Below, one piece after another: positions 34,801 to 46,884 of a stretch of DNA of 64,000 bases. Source of the DNA: Pezizomycotina sp. ARF18 (lineage: Eukaryota; Ascomycota); the NCBI GenBank assembly GCA_002224055.1, contig AZLU01000177.1, positions 24,833 to 88,832 of the forward strand, in the 5' to 3' direction. Numbering within the stretch: the first letter of the stretch is position 1; each line of letters begins with the position of its first letter. The notes under the pieces are model-generated. The model was not told where the DNA came from. It did no database searches and worked only from the letters and a program-made list of their open reading frames with translations. A program made the translations under genes and the position numbers.

Positions 34801-37239
34801 AACAAAAAGAGGAGAAAAATCCTCCGAAACAAAATCATTTTAGACATCGCGTCGGCTTTTGCCCTGCCGCGACGCCAGAGATGTCTCTGAGTTTAAATTA
34901 CTCTGCCTCAGGTAATATGCAGCGCAGCTCCCCTTCCTTCAGGCTTCTTTGAATAGACTTCTTAAATGCCGGGGAAGAATGAACACCGATGACAACAGAT
35001 GTTGTACTTTCGTACGATAGCATTCGTGAAATGTTTTCATGGGGTAGATCGATAATTTTGGTAATTTAAATCGTATCGCGGCCGCCTTGGAGGAAAAATG
35101 TCAGCGGAAGAAAGATGATACTCGAAGGAGAATGCGCAAAAGCACGGAGTACTGCACAAAAAAAAATTTTTTTTTTGTTTTTTTTTAGAGGCAGGGGAAT
35201 TGAGATGCTTCTTCCCAGCGCATGCAGACGCAACCTGCGCATGCAATTTTTAGACAAGCATGAAGTTGCAGAAACCCTTAACAAATTTCAAGCAATTTTT
35301 CAACAAACTCAGTTCTGCCCGAAAAATAATGATGGGATTGCAAGCGCCGGAGCTAACGCAAACAGCCCATCCTATCAATCAATTCGAAAACGAAATATTA
35401 AGGCGAGCTAAACCCGAGAGCAACAAGAAACAAAATGGTTCGCTGTGTAGCGCGAGTGCCCTCACCTTGCTTTAAAGTTTGTAAGACCTAAATGTCATAA
35501 ATCCGGAGTTGGCCACCGGGAATAAATATAGCACTGTCTTGACGATAAAAGCGGTCCTGTCCTTTATTGGCCCTTTGGTGTGGACCTTGCGCTGTGATAC
35601 TGGCAGTGCCATTGCCCTACCAAGAGAGAGCGTTGCGGCCATCGAGGAGCATATTGGCGAACATATTGCCCTTTTTTTTTTTTCTCCTTTAGCGCAATTT
35701 TCACCACAAATATCCATGAATCTATCATGTAGGTCAGGTTTCAGTGTGCACCATTGATTTCCTATCGTCTGGACCCCGACGTTCGCACTTTTTTGAATTA
35801 CCCCAGCAGAGCGTTTCCGGATTTTCAGGCAGAAGCGAGAACAAATGGTTAGATAAAGTCCCCTTCAAGTGAGTATACGTGATTTTCAAACGACGCTCCC
35901 TCGTATCCAGTCGTATACATATAGTTTTGGGACTCACTTTATATTTTTGCTGCAATCTTTTCTGGCGCCTGTTTGAAGTCCGCACTTCGGAGTGGTTCTT
36001 GTGTAAAGCTCAAACTTTGCCGACAAAAGTTTCAATGGGAACATCGGTCGCCGCAGAGCCTTCGTGCCGGCCAAGCCTCTTCGTGGAACACGTCACCATC
36101 CCATGTGATCGGGTTTCTCCAAGGGGAGGGAGGAATTCGTCTTTTGGTCTCGTGTCTCCTCAAAAATCCTGTCTGACGTCAGAGCTCACGGAAACCCCTT
36201 CATCGTGACATCTTTGAAGTGCAGGTTCTACATATTGAAGAAAGTATAGAAGGATACTTTAAGTATTTATCATTTGCGAAGATTTTATTACAGTACGTAG
36301 TTAATATAAATTAAAAAAGAAAAAAAGAAAAAAAAAAATTTTTTTTATGCAAATAGCTGTCGTACACTTACAAATGAAACAAAATAAAATTAAACTAAAG
36401 AACCTATAGCAAAAAAAAAAAAGGTCAAGGAGGGTGCTTTTAGAGGCGGGGCGTCGCCAGTCACATCCCCGACGTTATATACTATACTCAAGTATTCCTT
36501 ATTGAATATAGTTCTCCACCTTGCAGAATGCATTTTTTTCTATACTCGGCTTTTCAGCTTAGGTAATCTAGACTCTGAAGAGGACTGGACAAGAATTTGC
36601 CTTTGGCCATCCTGAGAGTCTTCAGCGAAGACTATCAAGAGTGGCCTCAGCAAGTTGCAACTCGAGCCCGATGTTCCTGCTCCTACCCAAGCTATACTGT
36701 GTATGTAGCTAAACAGTTGCAGCTTGCGGAGTTGCAACAGGCGGCTATTTCCCCCCGAATGCTGCGGAGCCCCAAACCATTACCGAATATAAACTTCAAG
36801 GGAAACGAAGTTTTGTGGTTGCTTACATAATCTCAAATTTTGTAGAGCATGGGGCAAAAAAAGGACCCCTTCCTTATTTCCCCTCCTTTCTTAGGTATTC
36901 GGAGTATCACCCCAGAATTTGCAGCCTCCATCTAAAAGTTTCTTTCTCTTTCGTCAACACCCGCCAAGTTCGACGAGCAATTCCTCCTCTGAGTCTGCTA
37001 CGACCTTTACCCAGCGGATTACCTTCTACAGCTCCTTCGAAGAATAGACTATTATCCGCGGAGCCTTTTTTTTTTTTTTTTTCTACCCAAGATTGCATTT
37101 ACGAGTTGAAAATCGCCCACCGCTCTATTTTAAAGGACTACGAGAATGATTGGGGCCATTACGCGAGCAGAGCATCAACGTCCCAGCACCCTTAAATCTA
37201 CATCCCTCTTATCCCACCTTTCGCTACGTATCTGGCAAC
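31861..37239. other. Long intergenic, AT-rich
   Basis: About 5.4 kb without a supportable gene. It contains T/A palindromic runs at about 32571-32618, TTTA/ATTT repeats near 33720-33735, GCATGC-bearing GC-rich islands at 33538-33600 and 35210-35250, and A-then-T runs at about 35158-35188 and 36313-36348. The last 150 bp (CCCTCTTATCCCACC...) look like the leader of the nuclease-like gene. Confidence 0.4.
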
Positions 37240-38544
37240 ATGACTTCATATACGGAGATCCCCAAATCTATGTTAAAACCAAGGCGGGTATTACAGCTTG
37301 TCGAAGAAGCTAGTTCAAGTTCTGATCCTAATAAGTGGTTAGACGCTTTAAAAGAATTTGGAAATGCCGCGGAAGCCGTTCAAGCCAAAAGAAAAGTATT
37401 TCTTTCTCGTCTGCGTCTTTGCATAAAGAAAGGAGAAAGAAGCAAAAGAAGCTAACTGATGTTTGATACACCTCGCGATCGGACAGACCATCCCTGCCTC
37501 CTCGATTGGCCCAGCATCTACGGCTTGTACGTATACTGGCGTTACTTACGACGAAGGAGCACCTCCTCACGTATGGGGTCTTGCAGATCCAGCCATGGAA
37601 GAGCCGCTGAATTTCGGAACAACTTGGTTGGGTGAGTTAATATTAGTCATGCTAGTATTCTCCGCCAGAGCAAATTTGAGAACAGATAACCGATACGGCA
37701 CTATGCATACACCTCAGAATCAGCGCTTGAGGACCCGCATGGAGATGCGCTCTGGCCTATCGATTCTTGCGAAGCGTTGGTCCGAACTTCATTGGATATC
37801 ATATTATGCGACAGACTGCGTCTCTTAGATTCCCAGGGCAATAAAGGTATCCGGAAGATGAGGCTGCAAGGTGAATTTTCTATTGAAACTCAAATCACAG
37901 TTCGGCGAAAGGAGACGTCGTCAACGGCTGCGTCAATTACGCCATCGGCCACGGCGTCGGAGGTATACTTGATTCGGCCGTCATTGCGATCGAGGTTAAG
38001 ATGAGATCAACATTTCAAAAGGCCCTTACACAACTAATATTCTATCTCGGTATGCTCTCTCTCTCTCTCTCTCTCTCTCTCCTTCCGGTACTGGCCGTTT
38101 TACGTTCTTCATTATCTCAGGTTATTTCCCTTCTATAAGGTGTTTTTCTGACGAAATTAACCCTTTCTAGCGGGACTTCAACAACGGAAGGACGAAAAAA
38201 AGATCATCTGCACAGTATATGGCATTGCCACGGACGGTGTCGGATTCGAATTTTTTTTCGCCTAGACGAGGATAAGATTTTGCAGAGTTCCGGCAGACTT
38301 CGGTTCAAAAACCCTTTCGACCGCAAAAAGATATTCAAATATATTGATAAACATTTTGGAGGCGGGGCTTAGGGCGTTCCCCCACACAACGCCCGATGCG
38401 TCTTTTCCGTCTTCCTCTACAATCTGGACACGAAGGGTTGAGCGACCCCGTTTTGTAACGGATACTAGACAAGACATTACTGCAACAGAATGGGGTGTAG
38501 AAACAACCGACGATGAAGACGAGTACAGCGTTATATCCGATTGA
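37240..38544 (+). CDS. PD-(D/E)XK nuclease-like fungal protein, frames broken
   Basis: Resembles the large fungal family of uncharacterised proteins with a PD-(D/E)XK-type domain. ATG 37240 (MTSYTEIPKSMLKPRRVLQL) begins a helical N-terminus; RDRTDHPCLLDWPSIYGL and DPHGDALWPIDSCEALVRTS follow in other frames. The core is GEFSIETQITV, NGCVNYAIGHG and IAIEVKM with TFQKALTQLIFYLG, the beta-hairpin and E-x-K pattern of the fold. An intron (38050-38170, containing (CT)13) leads to KKIICTVYGIATDGVGFEFF and LRFKNPFDRKKIFKYIDKHF, the usual tail of the family. It ends TEWGVETTDDEDEYSVISD at 38544. The expected catalytic Asp is read as Asn (codon 37935-37937); Glu and Lys are kept. A run of eight T at 38251-38258 breaks the frame where nine would restore it. 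Role unknown; relatives are often in accessory genome. Confidence 0.62.
38055..38081. repeat. (CT)n microsatellite in intron
   Basis: About 13 CT units just after the 5' splice site of the nuclease-like gene's intron. Confidence 0.85.
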
Positions 38545-38611
38545 ACTCCATTAAAGCGTGCTGTTTTTATTTCTAAAAAAGCTCAAAGATTCCTTTTTTT
38601 TTTTTCTTTTT

Positions 38612-38715
38612 CCCCTTTCCCCTTTTCCCCCTTTCCCTTTTCCCCTTTTCCCCTTTTCCCCTTTTCCCCTTTTCCCTTTTCCCTTTTTCCCTTTTTCCCT
38701 TTTCCCCTTTTCCCT
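38612..38715. repeat. (CCCCTTTT)n minisatellite, G4-capable on minus strand
   Basis: About 13 units of C3-5 T3-5 in tandem, starting roughly 70 bp after the stop of the nuclease-like gene. The minus strand reads (GGGGAAAA)n and contains well over four G runs with short spacers. Confidence 0.9.
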
Positions 38716-41700
38716 TTGTCTATGCAGTTTCTCCTTTGTCGTTGGTGGCGGAAACTGAGTAAGAACCCCCAGTCTCCCTTGCTATATAAATTGTCAAATC
38801 AGTCTGACGATATTTAGGTCCTAATAAAAATCGTATACGCCCTCTATACTCCACCCTCGCGGCATATATCAGCTACGACGTCCATAGCTTCGATCATAAA
38901 GAGACGGAAAATTACTTCGTCGGTAACTTTTGCGATCTCGCTGCTGTCGCAGGTGGCGTCGGACGGTTGGGAAGTTTACAAGAGGAGGTATATATCCTGG
39001 ATGAGGCCGCTGGGGATTGGTTGAAGGGTAGGGATATGGTGTTTCTAAGCTATCTTTTCGCCTCATCACTCAACGCACCTTTTTTCAGTTATTTATAACT
39101 ATATTCTATGATCTGTATATAATTCAACCTCCCGGTTCTTCGCTGTTTCGCCCATATATTGGTCAGGGGGCTTCTGGTTGCGAAGGATATAGTACCTCCA
39201 GTATAGAGTGCGCGCAATCCTATATACTTATAGTGGAATCTATCCCTACATAGACGTACTAGAGAATGGTATAGGTGGCTCATTTGTTTCTCTAGTTGGA
39301 AGGAATGAAAAATCACGAATCTCCAAAGTGTTCTGTTTCGATTGCAATGCGTTGCGCCCACAACAAGAAAAGTAATTACCAAGAAAAAAAATCTTGTATT
39401 GGATTCTTAGGTGTTTGGTGGCGGGCCGCTTAGCTTAGAGTTGCGAACATAAGCCCCACATCATCCCCCTGATCGCTCGCAGTTACTGCAAGGTAAAATT
39501 ATTTTATCTGCAAATTTTGATTCCCATTTGTCGATGCGAAATCCCTTGCTCAAATTTTGTAGGCCGCATGGGAAATTAACCCTCGTCTACTTCAAAAAAA
39601 AGTAGTCAATGTTTCGTTCAGCGTCAGAAACTAAAGGAATTTCAAATCAGACGGGGTCACTGGCTTAAGGAAGAAGTCGCAATAGATCGGTAGCCTCCGG
39701 TAAAGCCACGGTAATTTGCAAGGAGATCGGCTAGGTTCAATTCTCTGGGTACACGAGATTTATCGGCAAGCGCCTTGCAAAGCTTTTACGTGCGAAAAAG
39801 TCGGCGAAGGAAATTAGTTACACGGCGCGGAAAAGAAGAATAGAGAAGAAGAAAAAAGAAATAAATAAATAACAAGTACCTAGCATTTCTGCAGCTTATA
39901 TCGAAAAGGAAACTAAGGACCATGGGTACCTAGTCGAGGTGGCTTGTAGTGCAGAGTGCAGAACAAAAGACTTCACTCCAATGCCCGAAGGCAATAGATA
40001 GCACATGAGCCACTGTCGCATCTGAATGCAGTGCTTCATGTACTTATTTCTAATATTGGGACCCTTCTTCTTTTGTTGACGACGCCGATCGAAACGAAAC
40101 TTCGTGTTTGTAAAACCACGGCGCGAGATTGTGAATAAAGATGCGCACGATTAGCTTTTGCAATGACCTTAATCATATGATTGATTGATTGTTATCGAGA
40201 GCTTCCTTTGACCTACTTCTAGGAGGAGGGGGAGGAAGAAAAAAATGAAGAAAAAATTAGCGCCTTGTTCTTCTCAGTTGCAAAGAATTGACCATCGCCT
40301 TACGGCGCCATTTTTGGCATGTCATGGCGCAAGCTACCGTTCTACCTGTTCCTTGTAACCACGCTTGTTTCGACTCGGCGTCAGAACCTGTAGGTAATTT
40401 ATCCTCATGCCGAAAAAAGGATATCTCTCCTTTCTCTATGCGAGAAAAGCTGCGGAACGGTGCTCGAATAAGGTCACAAAGCCTTGTCGCCAATGCTTTT
40501 TCATTTCGTCGACAGTGTTGCATTATCCGCTTTTTAAATTTGTCAGTGGGTTGGAGAAGAAAAAAAAAATTTAATCCAAAAGAAGATGGGAAAACCCTCC
40601 ATCAGCCCAGAGAAGAGAGACAATCATGCCGTTTAATGTGTTTCTCATGAACAGGGTCTACCCTTCTCCGCGCAGTGGGTCCAAATCTCTAATCCACGTT
40701 TCGAGGAAGCTGCGAAGGGGTCTTTTTAAAAAATGCCCATGAAATCTTTCTGGAATGCCTTCCCCTTCGAGTCCTTACTTTTTCCCTTTCCTTTCCGCAC
40801 GAGGTTCCATTTCTCGGTTCTGTTGCCAATTGGATACGACGAGACCGACCGTTTATGTTAGACCTATAGTACCTCGCGGGATAGGAAAGAGAAGCCTGTT
40901 AGCTGCTGATAATGGAGATCCGAAGTTGCCAGTGAGGTGCATAAGTGATACAATTGTAAGCGGCAAGATATCCCGCGGAGTTGAGCAAGTATCACGCGAC
41001 GATATTAGAGAGGAAGAAGACAAAATTAAAAAGGTCAACTCCCTTGCTTGCTAATAGAGAGACTAGGCACGAGACGAATCAAATGAAGAAGCCAATAGAA
41101 TATGTAGTGGCTATCACTCTCTATGATGGAATAGAACTCTTCTCGCGGTGAGTCGGAGGAAGTAAAAAGAGGGTTGTGAGGTATAAAATGCGTAAATAAA
41201 TTATAAAATAAAACAGTATTCGATAGTCGACAATTGCTTTCAATTTTGCCCTGATTGTAAAAAGACAAGTGCAGGCTATACACTACCTCTTACCGCTTGT
41301 TTATTTTATTTTATTTTTATTTTTTGTTTAAAAAAAAAATAATAATAAAAAGTGAAATAGTACGCTATACCTTCGTGAAAACGCCGGTTAAAAACACCTC
41401 TAGATCGTCAAGTCCGACTAAAGGCAGCTTTCAGTTCAAGTCCTCAATTACATTGAGTAATATATTCTATTCAAGCCCGTATGAAGCATCTCAAGACACC
41501 TGGAAGGGATACTCCACCATTCCCTTTTGCATGAGATATCCGTTCAAGAACTACCAGACGACACTAGGTTCACTAGCAAACTAGATTCGGATACAGATAT
41601 ATATCGATATATCCAGTCATAATATAATGTCAATCGATAACTCATGCCCAACACGAGGAAATTCCGGGTAGAATGCGACGTGGAACCGCCTAGTTATAGT

Positions 41701-42097
41701 TATCCAGGCACATATTGATCAGTAACTTGGCTTCGCGATATACATACATACATATATATATATACCTGTATTGCAAGGAACGCTTATGTATTTCAGCGGC
41801 AGAAGTTGGATATATGTATTCAAGGAATCGAAAAGTTAAAGGGAGAATAGGCACAGGACGACGCTGAGTTTGCAAAAAGTGATATATAGGCAGAATATAT
41901 GATATACACAAAAGCCCCATTGAGAAGAAAAGTATGACAATGACAAGAATGAATAATAAAAAAAAGAAAGAAAGAAAGAAAAGACGCCGATGATATCGAG
42001 GCTGTTTCGCCTTGTCCTATGAATCCCTTTTAGTTATTGCCAAATCGACTACCAAGATCCCTTTTGAAGAACCGCCCAAACTTTTGTAAATTCTCAT
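38716..42097. other. Intergenic, no supportable gene
   Basis: Mixed AT-rich sequence. The best open frame is 40755-41054 (+, MPSPSSPYFFPFLSARGSIS..., 99 codons), with an acidic/basic end but no recognisable family. A (TA/CA)n stretch occurs near 41744-41765. I looked for a tRNA around 39720-39760 and did not find one. Confidence 0.4.
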
Positions 42098-45066
42098 TCA
42101 GTTTTCCCTCGCGGTTGCAGCAAGCTGCGATGCATCCGCATTCGATCCGGCGGAAAGCGGCGTCGAAACGCCCGGAGAAGACGACGCCGTCCCGCCCAGC
42201 GCACTACTACCAAGACCGCTCGCTAAGCTCTGAGAGCCCAACCTGTCGACGCCCTCCTTGACTTCCCTGACCCCAGACATAAACGCCGAACTCAACCCCG
42301 CCGCATCGAACCGGCCCGCCAGCGCTGACGTTTGCAAGTTCGCAAGACCCAACGGTCCCATACCGCTCTGCGAACCAATACCCAAGTTCGGTCCAATGTT
42401 CGTAGAACCCAAATTGAGCGCCTGCATGAGAGGCGACGACTCGGCGAGGTTATCGTGCGCGGACCGGTGGGCGTGGAATAGCTCGACGAGCGCGGCTTGC
42501 TCTCCCTTCCGTATTCCCTTGAGGTCTAGTATCTTGCGGAAGTTCGTGTCCGATTTGTCGGCGATGTGGATGAGGTACGCTTGCACGAGACCTTCGCGGG
42601 GGATGAGCGGACTTGTATTACTTTGAGGATGGTGTCGACTTTTGCGACGGATCTGCTGACGTGTTTTATATATCTGTTCGGGAAAAAAAGGTTTAGTGGT
42701 TAGCGTGAGTTCGTGGGAGAGCGAAGTAGTTAAGGGCTGCTTACCCTGCAGGTGCTGCAGTTCCCGCTTCAGCCTTCAATGTTAAGAGATCTTCGAGACC
42801 TTTCTTGATAACGTATAGATCAGCAGCATCTGCATTCGTCAAAATAGTGTTAGTAATCTACTTGATAGAGTATTCTGAGGAATGATATAGCTTACTTGCT
42901 CAGCTCCGATATCAGAGATGGGTTTACACGAGACCAGATTCCCCAGCAGGGAACTGGCAACATACTCCACCAACCGATCGCAGAAAAGCCCGCTTATACT
43001 GCTCCTTCACTATGATTTGCATTATTTCGCCGGACTTTTCTTTCAGCACCCTCATAAGCTCGCCCACGTACGTGCTCTGGTCCCCAACGTTCCAGCTTAC
43101 TCCAAGGCGTATTTTCATCTCTCGCCAGCTCGGTTCTACTTCCACCTCAACCTTCCTGACGAGGGCACGAATTGCGGCATTCGCCACTTTCATGAAGTTG
43201 TCCTGCTGGTTTCGAAGCTACATTTGTCCTTGTATTCCTGATCTACTTTTGTCGTGAATTTTTCTTCGATCTGTGCGCAGAGCGTGTAGCTGTAATCTGC
43301 CGTGTTCAGTACCGTTATAATATTCTCCGTCGGTGGGATAGGCGCACTCGGACGATCGGGAATAAAAGATAACAGCACCTGCTCAGCGTATTCATCGAGG
43401 TGCTTTGCGAATATCCGAGAAAGGTCGTATAATTTCGAACCGGTAGCCAGCATTGCGCATTGAGCAAAGCTGACCTTGTAGAATTGGAAGAGTTCAATTG
43501 ACGAGCCGACAACGGCTTGCGGCGAGAATTCCTCGTCGGCAGGCCTTATGGGCTGTGACTTGTAAGATGGTATCAAGGCTAAGAGAGCCTTGTCTTGAGA
43601 ATCCACCCAAAGGCTGAGGTATGGCTCGAAAGCCTCCGAGATAGCCTTGCCGAAATTAGGCGACCTCTCGACACTGGAGCTGTTGGTGTCAAGCGACATA
43701 CGGCTCTACATGTTTCGTTAGCCTCTGAAAAGTCATTAGTTTCAAAAGTAAGGCTATTTGTCGCTTACCGTGCTGCTGAACCTTTTGTCGAGCCAATGCT
43801 CGAGTTCTAAAGTTTCTTGGAGACATGTGAGAAGTAGGTTGACGTCAAGTGATTTGCCATTCTCCTTCCTCATTGACCGTGCCAGTATTCCCTTGAAATC
43901 ATCCTTCGTCCCGTCACAGAATGAACGAGCAAGCACCTCGTTCACCTTCCACACAGCCGGAAAGATAAAGGCGTGTTCCTCGTCGTAAGTTTTTAGTATC
44001 CGCTTCAACCATGCATACCGCCGTGATATGTTGTCCAGCGAACCAGCCTAATCAAGAAACGCCGTAAAATATTAGCCATTTCCCACCCCTAAATATTCAG
44101 CTCGTTTCAAACATTCAGAACGCACCCACCTCATCGTTACCACGGAACACTTGTCTGTACTCCCGCAATTGCGTATTGCAAAACCAGTTTATTATCCTTG
44201 TCCTCGCCGTATCGCCTAGCGCATCCATGACCTGACAAGCTTCCGCCAACATGCCTTTCTTCGCGGATACCTCCCCCTTGGCGAATACCACCTCAAAATC
44301 CTCGCATACTTGCTCGAGCAGCTGACTCTGAAGGTTCGCAACGTTCCGGCTGAGGGTAGCTATTTGGTCGATCGAACGGTACGATTTGAAATGGGCCATG
44401 AGCTGTATTACTGCCTCCAGGAGATGCGCGCATTCGCGGTATTGTCGGGACTTGCATTGGGCATTGAGCTGTTCGTACGCGGTAGCTGTTTTCCAACATG
44501 TTAGCTCAGTCTTGAAAATTCATGGTATACCACCATACGTAGATCTGAAAAATCCGGCAAGAAAAAAAGGAGAAGGGCGAAACGCACTCAGCATCTGCAA
44601 CCGTTTCAGAGCAGTCATGGAGAGCGTCAGGTTCCGTTTCGTGGCGTCCAAGCGTTTAATATCCGCGGTCATCGACGTGATCGCCTCTTCCGTTGCCATA
44701 GCCCTCCCGCGGACATTTTCGATCTTATCAAACAGCTCCTGAAGATCGGCCTTGGCCGTCGCCATCCGCTCGATATTCGTCTTATCCGTTACCGCTTGCG
44801 TGGCCACAAGGGCCTCGACTTCTTGTCGAGCGTCTTAACATGGCTATCGAGTGCGCTAGCTGTCGTAGAGACCGACGATAGTGTAGCGGGGTGGGAAAAT
44901 ATCTGGTTGAGGTGTATCACCGGGTCATAGTTGGCTAAATGGCCGTTAGCATCCCCTTTGCAAAAGATCCGTTTCAACCACGTTGCGAAAGAAGGGAGTG
45001 AGGGAAAAGAAAAGCCAGAAAAATCGCACCTGAATCCAATGGATCTTCAGAGGCGACTCCATTCAT
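42098..45066 (-). CDS. VPS53: Vacuolar protein sorting protein VPS53 (GARP/EARP subunit)
   Basis: VPS53 is a subunit of the GARP tether that captures endosome-derived vesicles at the trans-Golgi. Start chosen at 45066 (MNGVASEDPLDS) because orthologues begin this way; an upstream in-frame ATG at 45213 is less likely. Exon 1 ends at 45030; after a 95-nt intron (branch GCTAAC, acceptor TTTAG) the frame gives ANYDPVIHLNQIFSHPATL. Conserved blocks follow in order: LSMTALKRLQML, AYEQLNAQCKSRQYRECAHL, MAHFKSYRSIDQIATLSRN, NTQLREYRQVFRGNDE, SLDNISRRYAWLKRILKTYD, EAFEPYLSLWVDSQDK and YLIHIADKSDTNFRKILDLK. About six introns. The C-terminal tail is Ser/Gly/Ala-rich. Single-base losses break the frame near 44822 and 43208 and several times between 43200 and 42800. 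The protein can be followed end to end, so I regard it as intact. Confidence 0.94.
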
Positions 45067-45215
45067 TGCCACGGTCCTTGCGGCATGAGACGAATCGTGG
45101 AAGGAGTTGGAGCGGTAGTTGGTAAATCGGCGACCGTGAGTTGAGTGGTTGAAGCTGTAAGAGCTCGAGCGGCGTTTCGGCTTATTGAAAATCCCCTGAG
45201 CTGTAGAATTCATGG

Positions 45216-45223
45216 TCACGTGA
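45216..45223. promoter_or_regulatory. Palindromic TCACGTGA (E-box type)
   Basis: Eight-base palindrome with a CACGTG core about 150 bp upstream of the VPS53 start. bHLH factors bind this core in fungi; function here is inferred from position only. Confidence 0.35.
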
Positions 45224-45716
45224 TCGACGCGGAAACGCTAAGTTTGAAGCAAGGAGCAACTCTCAGCGATGATGAAGCCCATGAAAATCGCAAGATTGGA
45301 AGGATCACGATTCACGACTATTCAAATACACGCGTGGCTAAGCAAGGATTCTGGTGAGGATGATTCCAATTTCAACAATATTCCTTACTAGATTCTAGAC
45401 CTATCTAACAGGCTTTGCTAATGGACTATACTTTTGATGTTAGAGTTTTCTTTCTACAACGATAATATTAGGATGTTACAGTTGCTTGAGATATTGAGCA
45501 AATAAAATATATCATGAATACATTAGGGAATAACTTTTATGCAGAGCAGACGCCAGAAATAACAATCCCAGGGATATATCGTACAAAGAGTCCCAAAAAA
45601 GAAATCAAAGCTTCCAGTGCCGCGCCGTAGAAAAAAAGAAAGCTCAAGCAAAACAACTTGAAAATCTCAACGCAAATCGATCACGGTAGCATTACGATTG
45701 TTGCTGTTGCTGCCTT
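45224..45716. other. Spacer between YTH1 and VPS53
   Basis: About 490 bp, AT-rich in the middle, presumably the YTH1 3' end region plus the VPS53 promoter. If the YTH1 frame ends at 45667 instead of 45717, it starts slightly later. Confidence 0.5.
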
Positions 45717-46564
45717 TTATCCTCCAATTACGCCTTCCACCATCGCCTCCACCCCTCCTACCATGGAAAAACTCCCTGCGACACCACCACGCGGTGGCCC
45801 ACCCTCTCCTTTCATTCCCTCGCCGTCGCCCCAACGACGTTCCTCCCTTTCCGTCTTCACAGTCGGCGGTGCTAATGATGTTGGCCACTTTGGGTGCGCT
45901 CCTTCCTTGCATTCCTGCCGCCCTTCCGGACAAAACCCAGCAAGGTAAAATCTGCACATCGTCTTCCGCACGTGTTTCTTCGAGCATGTCGGTCCTAGAG
46001 GACAGAAGCCCTTTTCGTAATGCGGGCAAGGTGGTATCTTGATTCAGGTCGATGTGAAGGTACAAGCATTCCTCGCCGTTCGAGCAGTAACCATTTCGTA
46101 TGAAAAAGTTGCATTCAGGCATCTTGCGGAGATTGTACTCGTGGAGGAATTCACAAGCTTCCCCTTTCTTGCATAGCGATCTCAGCCAGTGTTTGCAGAC
46201 AAGACTATTATCAGAGATGGAAAAAATGATGTTAGCATGACTCTTTCAAAAAAATGGCGCGCGTCGCATAAATGCAACCATATCCTCTCACAGTGGAAGA
46301 TGAAGCATTGATGGTAGTAGAGAAAAAAAAATTATACCTACTTGCTGAAGCCAGAGTTTGTAGTGTGCTTGTCGGGACACTCATTGCCCATCGGACAGTG
46401 TCCCTGAAGGAAGAACCGGCATACTTCGCGATTTGGATCCAACCCGAACCTGTACTCCTTTTTTAGAAACGGCATGAAAGAGAAGTTGTTGTACTTATTG
46501 GCCGGCAGTGATTTCAAGACTGCGTCTGCGAAGGTGTCGGTTGGGCTGTTTGAGCGGACGCCAT
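45717..46564 (-). CDS. YTH1: mRNA 3'-end-processing protein YTH1 (CPSF30, five CCCH fingers)
   Basis: YTH1 is the zinc-finger subunit of the cleavage and polyadenylation factor that recognises the poly(A) signal. Start at 46564 ([15 protein letters not shown]), then a frame change into [20 protein letters not shown] and [12 protein letters not shown]. Five CCCH fingers are visible: [19 protein letters not shown]; then, after a 137-nt intron (46205-46341), [58 protein letters not shown] and [21 protein letters not shown]. Finger 5 has one more residue between Cys2 and Cys3 than the usual spacing. Frame changes near 46040, where a lost C from a CC run fits. The C-terminus is Gly-rich in more than one frame; the stop is at 45717 or 45667. 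Tandem with VPS53 on the same strand. Confidence 0.94.
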
Positions 46565-46884
46565 CTTCGATCGATAGATTCTGCGTTTGAAACGGAAGAG
46601 GTCGCGCGAGATTTGTGCCAACAAAGAATCCTTCAGTACTTTCAATACGTTTATCTGCCTTTCGGTCGGGATTGACTTGTTGTAGAAGACAAAGGTCAAC
46701 TGTTATCGTCTCGGCTCATTTATTATCGTTTCTATCGCGATGCGATCGTTACTAAAGGGATGATGTTTCGAGAAAGTAGTAACGAGGATGGACGATAGAA
46801 AGGAAAGATTAAAAGGGTCTGGTTGGATTAATAATATGTGGAGGGAGAACCGAGGCTTGGCATTTTTTATTTTTTTTATTTATT
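46565..46884. other. Spacer upstream of YTH1
   Basis: About 320 bp between the YTH1 start and the inverted-repeat element, likely its promoter. It is T-rich near 46864-46884. No gene. Confidence 0.5.

Noticed and set aside
38612-38715. Telomere-like repeat
   Set aside because: The unit is CCCCTTTT, not the fungal TTAGGG type, and it lies between genes rather than at an end.
39660-39760. Possible tRNA (T-arm-like GGTTCAATTCTC near 39736)
   Set aside because: No matching acceptor stem, D-arm or anticodon arm could be built around it.
42098-45066. VPS53 read as a decayed pseudogene or as using programmed frameshifting
   Set aside because: The breaks fall at many unrelated sites in short runs of G, C or A, conserved protein continues after each, and the same pattern affects every other gene in the window. 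Sequence error explains all cases at once.
45145-45357. Plus-strand frame over the VPS53 start region
   Set aside because: Antisense to the VPS53 first exon and promoter; it has no independent support.
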